Of a stretch of 5,252 nucleotides of DNA, positions 1 through 5,252 are shown one piece after another. The stretch is from Nitratiruptor sp. (GTDB lineage: Bacteria > Campylobacterota > Campylobacteria > Campylobacterales > Nitratiruptoraceae), in contig WGBB01000177.1 in the NCBI GenBank assembly GCA_015494505.1, positions 1-5,252 of the forward strand. Reading direction: 5' to 3'. Numbering within the stretch: position 1 is the first letter of the stretch; every line of letters begins with the position of its first letter. Below the pieces are notes generated by a model. It worked only from the letters and a program-made list of their open reading frames with translations. It was not told the origin of the DNA and ran no database searches. Both the position numbers and the translations under genes were made by a program.

Positions 1-1463
1 AAGAGGGGATCAACCCTTATGGACACGGCTTTTGCAAAGAGATGAAAAACAGCGAGTTTTTACAAAAATATGCCTATGTCAAGGACCTTGAGGAGCGCCG
101 TGACGAAAAGGTGTGCGTCAAACTCACGGGACGCATCAAGTTCTTGCGCCATATGGGCAAGGCCGCTTTTGCCAAGATAGAAGATGAAAGCGGCATCGTG
201 CAGATCTATTTCAACCGCGACAGCCTCGGTGACGAGTGGTTCAAAAAGGTCAAAAAGCTCATCGAAGTGGGCGATATCATCGAAGCAAAAGGCCATCCTT
301 TCGTCACAAAAACAGGCGAGCTCACACTCCACGCCGATGAACTCAACCTCGTCACCAAAGCTATCGTACCGCTACCGGAAAAGTACCATGGCTTGCAGGA
401 TAAAGAGCTGCGCTATCGCCAACGCTACCTCGACCTCATCATGAACCCCGAGGTCAAACAGGTCTTCATACTGCGCTCTCGCATCGTCAGCCTCATACGC
501 GACTTTTTCGAGCGCCACGGATTTTTGGAAGTAGAAACCCCCATGATGCACCCTATCCCGGGCGGCGCCAATGCCAGACCCTTCGTGACGCATCACAACG
601 CTTTGGGAGTCGACAGATATCTGCGCATCGCGCCCGAGCTCTATCTTAAGCGTCTCATCGTCGGCGGTTTCGAAGCGGTGTTTGAGATCAACCGCAACTT
701 CCGCAACGAAGGGATGGATGCGACGCACAATCCCGAATTCACTATGATAGAGTTCTACTGGGCCTACCATACCTACGAAGATCTGATGAAACTCACCGAA
801 GAACTTTTCGAATATCTTTTCGAAGAGCTGGGGCTTGAAAAGAAACTTCCTTACGGTGAGCATACCATTGACTTCTCCACTCCTTTTAGCAAAATCAAAT
901 ATAAAGACGCCATCGTCGAAATCGGCGGCGTTCCCGAAGATGTCGTAGAAGACAAGCAAAAAATCATCGATTATCTCAAACAAAACGGCATCGAGCTAGA
1001 GTTTGCCGACAAGATGAGCCTGGGAGCACTCCAAGCGGAGCTTTTTGACAATTTCGTAGAAGAAAAGCTCATCAACCCCACATTCATCACCCACTTTCCT
1101 ATCGATATCAGCCCGCTTGCGCGCAGAAGCGACGAAAACCCCGAAATAGCTGAGCGTTTCGAGCTCTTTATCGCAGGCAAGGAGATTGCTAACGGCTTCA
1201 ACGAGCTCAACGACCCACTGGATCAGTACGAACGCTTCAAGGCCCAAGTGGCCGCCAAGGACGTGGATGACGAGGCGATGCACATGGACGAAGACTACGT
1301 CCGTGCTCTCGGATACGGCATGCCGCCTACCGCCGGCGAAGGGATCGGGATAGACCGTTTGGTGATGCTGCTGACAAACCAGCACTCCATCCGTGACGTT
1401 ATCCTCTTTCCGGCCATGCGTCCGCTTCCAAAAGATGAACCCAAAGAAGAAGGAGAGAATTGA
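1..1463 (+). CDS. lysS: Lysine--tRNA ligase, class II (5' end outside window)
   Basis: This cytoplasmic enzyme attaches lysine to tRNA-Lys using ATP. The frame is open to the left edge: codons from base 3 read EGINPYGHGFCKE and run straight into the ATG at 42. That matches the conserved N-terminal region of bacterial LysS, so the true start lies upstream, probably by only a few tens of codons given a usual length near 500 residues. Counting from the Met at 42, an OB-fold anticodon-binding domain spans about residues 24-105. The class II catalytic core follows: motif 1 around 154-174 (ending VETPMMHPIPGG), motif 2 with FRNEG at 220-224, the lysine-pocket segment GKEIANGFNELNDP at 379-392, and motif 3 with GIGIDR at 434-439. 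The C-terminus is short and charged. All core motifs are intact. The TGA stop at 1461-1463 overlaps the glyA ATG. Identity is certain; class I LysRS is ruled out by these motifs. Confidence 0.98.
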   Translation, partial: EGINPYGHGFCKEMKNSEFLQKYAYVKDLEERRDEKVCVKLTGRIKFLRHMGKAAFAKIEDESGIVQIYFNRDSLGDEWFKKVKKLIEVGDIIEAKGHPFVTKTGELTLHADELNLVTKAIVPLPEKYHGLQDKELRYRQRYLDLIMNPEVKQVFILRSRIVSLIRDFFERHGFLEVETPMMHPIPGGANARPFVTHHNALGVDRYLRIAPELYLKRLIVGGFEAVFEINRNFRNEGMDATHNPEFTMIEFYWAYHTYEDLMKLTEELFEYLFEELGLEKKLPYGEHTIDFSTPFSKIKYKDAIVEIGGVPEDVVEDKQKIIDYLKQNGIELEFADKMSLGALQAELFDNFVEEKLINPTFITHFPIDISPLARRSDENPEIAERFELFIAGKEIANGFNELNDPLDQYERFKAQVAAKDVDDEAMHMDEDYVRALGYGMPPTAGEGIGIDRLVMLLTNQHSIRDVILFPAMRPLPKDEPKEEGEN

Positions 1464-1465
1464 TG
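1451..1465 (+). promoter_or_regulatory. Shine-Dalgarno and start site of glyA
   Basis: AGGAG at 1451-1455 lies 7 bases before the ATG at 1463. An in-frame TTG at 1460 would have only 4 bases of spacing and would add one residue. Spacing and codon preference favour the ATG. The lysS stop and the glyA start share one base (TGATG), the classic layout for translational coupling or reinitiation. Confidence 0.75.
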
Positions 1466-2710
1466 GACTTTCTCAAAAACGCCGACCCCGATGTCTATGC
1501 GATATTGGAAAAAGAGCTAGAGCGCCAGAGTGACCATCTGGAGATGATAGCCAGCGAAAACTTCACAAGCCCTGCCGTGATGGAGGCGATGGGGAGTATC
1601 TTTACCAACAAGTATGCAGAAGGCTATCCCGGCAAACGCTACTATGGAGGCTGCGAATATGCCGATGCTATCGAAGAGCTGGCGATCGAGCGCGCCAAGA
1701 AGCTCTTTGGTTGTGAATACGTCAATGTCCAGCCCCATTCCGGCAGCCAAGCAAACCAGGGTGTCTACCTGGCACTCCTTAAGCCCTACGACAAGATCCT
1801 CGGGATGGATCTCAGCCACGGCGGTCATCTCACCCACGGCGCAAAAGTGAATGCCAGCGGCAAGATATACCAGAGCTTCTTTTACGGCGTCAACGATGAG
1901 GGATGGATCGATTACGACCGCGTACTCGATATCGCGCGCATCGTCAAGCCCAAAATGATCGTCTGCGGTGCCAGCGCCTATCCACGAGTGATCGATTTCA
2001 AAAAATTTCGCGAAATCGCAGATGAAGTGGGCGCTATCCTCATGGCCGATATCGCCCACATCGCGGGACTCGTAGCTGCGGGCGAGCATCCGAGCCCCTT
2101 TCCTTACTGCGATGTGGTCACTACCACGACACATAAGACGCTGCGCGGACCTCGCGGCGGTATGATAATGACCAACGACCCCGAAATCGTCAAAAAGGTT
2201 AATAGTGCCATCTTCCCGGGACTCCAAGGCGGTCCCCTCGTACACGTCATCGCCGCAAAAGCCGTAGGTTTTGGCGAAAACCTCAAACCTGAGTGGAAAG
2301 AGTATGCCAAACAGGTGCGTCGCAACGCCGAAACCCTCGCTACCGTGCTTATGAATCGCGGCTATAACGTAGTGAGCGGCGGTACCGACAACCATCTGGT
2401 GCTCGTAAGCTTCCTCGATAAAGATTTTAGCGGCAAAGACGCAGACGAAGCGCTGGGACGAGCCGGCATCACAGTCAACAAAAACACCGTTCCAGGTGAA
2501 ACGAGAAGCCCATTCGTTACAAGCGGTATCCGCATAGGCAGCCCTGCTCTGACGGCACGCGGCATGAAAGAGGCCGAGTTCGAACTCATCGCCAACCGCA
2601 TAGCAGACGTGCTCGATAACATACAAGATACGAATCTCCAAGCAAAAATCAAAGAAGAGATGGTCGCCCTCGCACGCAAATTCGTCATCTACACACAACC
2701 TACCTACTAA
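1463..2710 (+). CDS. glyA: Serine hydroxymethyltransferase
   Basis: This PLP enzyme of the cytoplasm converts serine and tetrahydrofolate to glycine and 5,10-methylenetetrahydrofolate, the main source of one-carbon units for purine, thymidylate and methionine synthesis. The 415-residue product has the usual family length. Visible hallmarks are the N-terminal HLEMIASEN (25-33), the substrate-loop segment YAEGYPGKRYYGG (51-63), PHSGSQAN (91-98), the cofactor-contacting DIAHIAGL (196-203), and the PLP-lysine motif TTTTHKTLRGPRGG, in which K225 should form the Schiff base. The C-terminal SGIRIGSPALTARG supplies the carboxylate-binding arginine. The start is the ATG at 1463, supported by AGGAG 7 bases upstream. 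It overlaps lysS by one base and is probably cotranscribed with it, an arrangement known in other Campylobacterota. No truncation or missing key residue is seen. Confidence 0.98.
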   Translation: MDFLKNADPDVYAILEKELERQSDHLEMIASENFTSPAVMEAMGSIFTNKYAEGYPGKRYYGGCEYADAIEELAIERAKKLFGCEYVNVQPHSGSQANQGVYLALLKPYDKILGMDLSHGGHLTHGAKVNASGKIYQSFFYGVNDEGWIDYDRVLDIARIVKPKMIVCGASAYPRVIDFKKFREIADEVGAILMADIAHIAGLVAAGEHPSPFPYCDVVTTTTHKTLRGPRGGMIMTNDPEIVKKVNSAIFPGLQGGPLVHVIAAKAVGFGENLKPEWKEYAKQVRRNAETLATVLMNRGYNVVSGGTDNHLVLVSFLDKDFSGKDADEALGRAGITVNKNTVPGETRSPFVTSGIRIGSPALTARGMKEAEFELIANRIADVLDNIQDTNLQAKIKEEMVALARKFVIYTQPTY

Positions 2711-2713
2711 TTT

Positions 2714-2728
2714 CGGGGCTTCGCCCCG
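2714..2728 (+). terminator. GC hairpin after glyA, candidate terminator without U-tract
   Basis: CGGGGC (2714-2719) and GCCCCG (2723-2728) form a perfect 6-bp stem around a TTC loop, beginning 3 bases after the glyA stop. The next bases are CTACATAAAATTT, so there is no run of T directly after the stem as in a canonical intrinsic terminator. The opposite strand has no such run either. It may be a weak terminator, a 3'-end stabiliser for the lysS-glyA mRNA, or a Rho-dependent or processing site. The hairpin is seen directly; its role is inferred. Confidence 0.45.
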
Positions 2729-2752
2729 CTACATAAAATTTATAGTAGAATA

Positions 2753-2761
2753 TGCGATAAT
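2753..2761 (+). promoter_or_regulatory. Putative extended -10 promoter for the SPOR-trpE-aroE operon
   Basis: TG-C-GATAAT (TG at 2753-2754, hexamer 2756-2761) fits an extended -10 element with five of six bases matching TATAAT. It sits in an AT-rich patch (2731-2770) that stands out from the coding DNA. No good -35 TTGACA is visible at the usual distance, which is normal for housekeeping promoters in Campylobacterota. Transcription would start near 2767-2769 and give a leader of about 25 bases. AAGG at 2781-2784, 8 bases before the ATG at 2793, is the likely ribosome binding site. An overlapping TATAGT at 2741-2746 is an alternative -10. Confidence 0.5.
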
Positions 2762-2792
2762 ATAGATATACCTCACTGCAAAGGCAATTACT

Positions 2793-3608
2793 ATGGATAA
2801 AGAGAATCTCAAAGAGACTTTTGAAGATTTGGAAGAGCTGCAACACAACGACCTCGACGATATCGTACTGGAAAATTTCGACAAAAAAGAGAAGATAAAA
2901 AAATATCTCCTGATGGGCGGTGCCGTGCTGCTCATCTTTATCATCGTCATCAGTATCGTCAAGATGGTTTCCGACTCATCCAGCGCTCCGCAAGACGAGC
3001 TGGTAGAGACGCAACCTATCGAACAGACTACCCAAGAAGCCACACAAGATACAAACTTCCAAGAAGTACCTATCGCCACGGAAAACGAAACTGACCAAAA
3101 GAGCGACGTGGACCAGGTAATCAACGAAGTGATGCAGCAGCAAAAAAGCACAACTAGCACCGCTTCCACCGCATCCGCCGCGGCGAGCACCAGCCAGCCC
3201 ATCGCCAAAAGAGATGAAACGACACAAAAAGCAAAAGAGCAAAAGAGTGCAAAAACTGCCGCAAAACAGGCAGCAAAACCCAAGACAACAGCTAACAAGC
3301 CGGCACCAAAAACTGCGACGGCAAAACCAAAACCCAAACCTACACCAAAAACTGCACACAAACCCGTGGCAAAAGGCAACATCTACATCCAAGTGGGCGC
3401 ATTCTTAAAATATGACCCGGACAAAGCGTTCCTTCGTAAAATCAAAGCGGCTGGCTTTAGCTATATCGTCAAAGAGTACACCATCAACGGCAAACGGGTA
3501 AAACGGGTCTACGTAGGACCGTTTGCGAGCAAAGCGGATGCGAGAGCGGCACTTGCGAAAGTGCGTGCCCGCATAGCCAAAGGTGCATTTATCACCAAGG
3601 TGCGCTGA
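2793..3608 (+). CDS. SPOR-domain single-pass inner-membrane protein
   Basis: SPOR domains bind peptidoglycan strands stripped of stem peptides and concentrate at the division septum, as in FtsN, DedD and DamX. This 271-residue protein has the typical bitopic layout. An acidic cytoplasmic N-terminus (1-30) is followed by a basic stop KKEKIKK (31-37) and one transmembrane helix at about 38-56, so the C-terminus should be periplasmic. A long low-complexity linker (61-195) leads to the SPOR domain at 196-271, with IYIQVGAF at its start and RVYVGPFASKADARAAL later, both hallmark segments. There is no cleavable signal peptide or lipobox. The ATG at 2793 is supported by AAGG 8 bases upstream. Its TGA overlaps the trpE ATG by one base. 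A division or envelope role is inferred from the domain alone; orthology to FtsN cannot be claimed. It resembles in position the C. jejuni gene between glyA and aroE (Cj0404, from memory). Confidence 0.88.
   Translation: MDKENLKETFEDLEELQHNDLDDIVLENFDKKEKIKKYLLMGGAVLLIFIIVISIVKMVSDSSSAPQDELVETQPIEQTTQEATQDTNFQEVPIATENETDQKSDVDQVINEVMQQQKSTTSTASTASAAASTSQPIAKRDETTQKAKEQKSAKTAAKQAAKPKTTANKPAPKTATAKPKPKPTPKTAHKPVAKGNIYIQVGAFLKYDPDKAFLRKIKAAGFSYIVKEYTINGKRVKRVYVGPFASKADARAALAKVRARIAKGAFITKVR
3304..3355 (+). repeat. Short in-frame repeat in the SPOR linker
   Basis: The 13-base word CACCAAAAACTGC occurs at 3304-3316 and 3343-3355, exactly 39 bases (13 codons) apart. Its 9-base core AAAAACTGC occurs again at 3251-3259 in the same frame. 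The words encode Pro-Lys-Thr-Ala or Lys-Thr-Ala in the basic part of the linker. This may be the remnant of slippage or small duplications that lengthened the linker. Confidence 0.55.
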
Positions 3609-5017
3609 TGCTCTATCACACCAGCTTCATGCTCGATGAATTCACTCCTATCGCCTTGTATGAAAAGGCGAAGGAGCACTTCCCCGATGAAATTTCCTAT
3701 CTTTTCGAAAGCGTGGTCAATACAAGTGACGGGAACTTTAGCTACATCGTCTGCGGTGCGCATGAGATGCTCTGGAGCGAAGGAGGCAAAAGCTACTATA
3801 AAAAAGGAGACACACTCCAAGAGGTAGAAGCTAACCCCCTGCTCTTTTTGAAACGATACTACAAAGATATCGATTTTTCCGCTTATAAAAAGGTCTCCAA
3901 GGAGCTGGGCGTCGGTTTCGTAGACGGCTTTATAGGCTATATCGGCTACGATATGGTCAAAGAGTTCGAACCCGTACTCAAAAAGTACATGCAAAACCTC
4001 AAAGATGAACTGCACACACCCGACTTTTTTATGATTCGCCCCAAACTCACAATCGCCTATTCCCACAAAACCTCTACGCTTACACTCATCACGCCGCTGC
4101 GGGATGTTTTTGATAAGATTGTGCCATCTCTAGTAGCCTCTATCCAAGATAGTTACAGCTATACTCCCCTTAAAAAAGCGAAGCTCCTGGGTCCCGCCAC
4201 CTTCGCCCACTCCAAAGAGGAGTTCTTCGCGATGGTACAAAAGAGCAAGCGCATGATTCGCAGCGGTGACGTGTTTCAAATCGTCATCTCCAACCGCCTC
4301 CAACAAAAGGCTATCGTGGATAGATTTAGCTTCTATCGTAAACTCCGCAGCCTCAACCCATCGCCCTATCTCTTCTTGCTCGAATTCGATGACTTCGCAA
4401 TAGCCGGAAGCAGTCCGGAAGTGATGGTGCGCCTCACGGACGGCGAAATACTGCTACGCCCCATAGCCGGTACACGCAAACGAGGAGCTACGGCAAAACG
4501 CGATAAAGAATTAGAAATTGAAATGCTCAACGACCCCAAAGAGGTGGCCGAGCACGTGATGCTCATAGACCTTGGGCGCAACGACGTGGGACGCGTGGCA
4601 AAAGCCGGCACCGTGAAGGTACCTGAAATCATGCGCGTCGAGCGCTACAGCCACGTGATGCATATGGTGAGCGACGTGGTGGGAGTGCTGGATAGCAAAT
4701 ACGATATGTTCGATCTTTTTATGGCTACCTTCACCGCGGGCACCATGACGGGAGCGCCCAAAATCCGCGCAATGGAGCTCATCGCAGAATTTGAAGGGCT
4801 CAAACGAGGCTACTACAGCGGCAGCGTGGGGTATTTCGGATTCAACGGCGATATGGATAGTGCCATCACCATCCGCACGGCGCTTCTTAAAGAGGATGAA
4901 GTCTTCTTCCAAGCGGGTGCCGGTATCGTTGCAGACAGTAAACCGGAGCTGGAGTTTTTGGAAGTGAATAACAAGCTCGGTGCTTTGCGCCGCACTCTTG
5001 AGGAGCTGGCCGAATGA
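3608..5017 (+). CDS. trpE: Anthranilate synthase component I
   Basis: TrpE converts chorismate to anthranilate, the first committed step to tryptophan, using ammonia delivered by the glutaminase TrpG. The 469-residue product has the family's usual length. The N-terminal half carries YLFES at 31-35, close to the LLES element of the tryptophan feedback site. The chorismate-binding domain (about 200-465) shows NPSPYLF (250-256), PIAGTRKRG (285-293), DLGRNDVGRV (321-330), YSHVMHMVS (347-355), GTMTGAPKIRAME (378-390) and GAGIVADSKPELEF (437-450). Ala287 in PIAGT separates it from typical PabB, which has lysine there (PIKGT). An isochorismate synthase is less likely given the NPSPY and GTMTGAPK motifs. 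The start is the ATG at 3608, with AAGG at 3597-3600, overlapping the preceding stop by one base. No trpG is fused or adjacent, so the glutaminase must be encoded elsewhere. Confidence 0.92.
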   Translation: MLYHTSFMLDEFTPIALYEKAKEHFPDEISYLFESVVNTSDGNFSYIVCGAHEMLWSEGGKSYYKKGDTLQEVEANPLLFLKRYYKDIDFSAYKKVSKELGVGFVDGFIGYIGYDMVKEFEPVLKKYMQNLKDELHTPDFFMIRPKLTIAYSHKTSTLTLITPLRDVFDKIVPSLVASIQDSYSYTPLKKAKLLGPATFAHSKEEFFAMVQKSKRMIRSGDVFQIVISNRLQQKAIVDRFSFYRKLRSLNPSPYLFLLEFDDFAIAGSSPEVMVRLTDGEILLRPIAGTRKRGATAKRDKELEIEMLNDPKEVAEHVMLIDLGRNDVGRVAKAGTVKVPEIMRVERYSHVMHMVSDVVGVLDSKYDMFDLFMATFTAGTMTGAPKIRAMELIAEFEGLKRGYYSGSVGYFGFNGDMDSAITIRTALLKEDEVFFQAGAGIVADSKPELEFLEVNNKLGALRRTLEELAE

Positions 5018-5252
5018 ATCTCTATGCCATATTTGGCAACCCGGTAGCCCACTCCATCTCCCCCACTATCCACAACTACGCCTTTACCAAACTCGGCTTC
5101 GAGGGCTGCTATACCAAGATACTCGTAAAAGAGGGCTCAAAACTGCGCGATATATTTTTCGATTATCGCCTCAAAGGTGTCAACATCACGGTGCCTCATA
5201 AAGAGTGGGCATACAAACTGGCCGACGAAGTAGTCGGCATCGCTAAAGAGAT
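5014..5252 (+). CDS. aroE: Shikimate dehydrogenase (3' end outside window)
   Basis: AroE reduces 3-dehydroshikimate to shikimate with NADPH, step four of the pathway to chorismate. Only the first 79 codons are present, covering most of the N-terminal substrate-binding domain. FGNPVAHSISPTIHN (7-21) provides the shikimate-binding serines S14 and S16. GVNITVPHKE (55-64) contains the catalytic K63, equivalent to Lys65 of E. coli AroE. The NADP-binding Rossmann domain would lie beyond the window. The ATG at 5014 overlaps the trpE stop as ATGA, and AGGAG at 5001-5005 inside the trpE end gives 8-base spacing. This supports translational coupling and a shared transcript with trpE. A YdiB- or quinate-type paralogue cannot be fully excluded from the fragment. 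Confidence 0.94.
   Translation, partial: MNLYAIFGNPVAHSISPTIHNYAFTKLGFEGCYTKILVKEGSKLRDIFFDYRLKGVNITVPHKEWAYKLADEVVGIAKE

Noticed and set aside
372..983. A 203-codon minus-strand open frame opposite lysS.
   Set aside because: It is fully inside the conserved LysS catalytic domain, has no recognisable motif, and is explained as a mirror of lysS codon use.
1517..2698. A 393-codon open frame on the minus strand opposite glyA.
   Set aside because: It lies entirely within the well-supported glyA gene, its translation shows no recognisable family, and its composition is that of a shadow frame of a codon-biased gene.
2731..2792. Possible riboswitch, TrpR operator or Trp leader peptide upstream of the SPOR-trpE-aroE group.
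   Set aside because: The stretch is too short for a known riboswitch, has no small open frame with tandem Trp codons, and no convincing inverted repeat beyond AT-rich noise.
2729..3382. A 217-codon minus-strand open frame, rich in Phe, Ala, Ser and Cys, that looks membrane-like.
   Set aside because: It is the complement of the Lys/Ala/Thr/Pro-rich SPOR linker; the apparent hydrophobicity comes from reversing AAA/GCA-rich codons. The plus-strand frame has a clear TM plus SPOR architecture.
3509..4066. A 185-codon minus-strand open frame across the SPOR-trpE junction.
   Set aside because: It is antisense to two well-supported overlapping genes and has no recognisable domain.
4980..5201. A 73-codon plus-strand open frame at the trpE-aroE junction.
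   Set aside because: It is out of frame with the conserved TrpE C-terminus and the AroE N-terminus, both of which match their families through this region.
1..5252. A hidden mobile element, defence system, CRISPR array or RNA gene.
   Set aside because: All but 82 bases are occupied by recognisable core genes. No transposase, integrase, regularly spaced direct repeats, tRNA-like cloverleaf or foreign-looking segment was seen.

Overview
The window is a compact, all-plus-strand stretch of bacterial housekeeping genes: lysS (5' end cut off), glyA, a SPOR-domain membrane protein gene, trpE and aroE (3' end cut off). Gene order and protein style point to a member of the Campylobacterota (Epsilonproteobacteria), probably one of the free-living Sulfurovum/Sulfurimonas-like lineages. 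From memory, the block lysS-glyA-(small gene)-SPOR gene-aroE also occurs in Campylobacter jejuni (Cj0401-Cj0405). A composition less AT-rich than Campylobacter or Helicobacter also fits an environmental relative. The genus assignment is inference.

Layout. Bases 1-1463 hold lysS, whose reading frame is open through the left edge, so the first in-frame ATG at 42 is internal. glyA follows at 1463-2710 and overlaps the lysS stop by one base. The only real intergenic gap is 2711-2792. It contains a 6-bp GC hairpin directly after glyA and an AT-rich stretch with a plausible extended -10 promoter. A second tightly packed group starts at 2793: the SPOR-domain gene (2793-3608), trpE (3608-5017, one-base overlap) and aroE (5014 to the right edge, four-base ATGA overlap).

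How the genes fit together. LysS charges tRNA-Lys and GlyA supplies glycine and one-carbon units; they are probably cotranscribed and translationally coupled. AroE (shikimate pathway) and TrpE (chorismate to anthranilate) lie before and after chorismate in aromatic amino acid synthesis. The SPOR protein is a single-pass inner-membrane protein predicted to bind peptidoglycan at the division site; it has no obvious metabolic link to its partners and probably shares only their transcript.

No RNA genes, mobile elements, CRISPR arrays or phage-like genes were found. I found no convincing new biological system. The observations worth a second look are modest: start-site corrections, the glyA/SPOR gap, the charge-segregated linker of the SPOR protein, and a trpE separated from trpG inside a cell-envelope/aroE operon.
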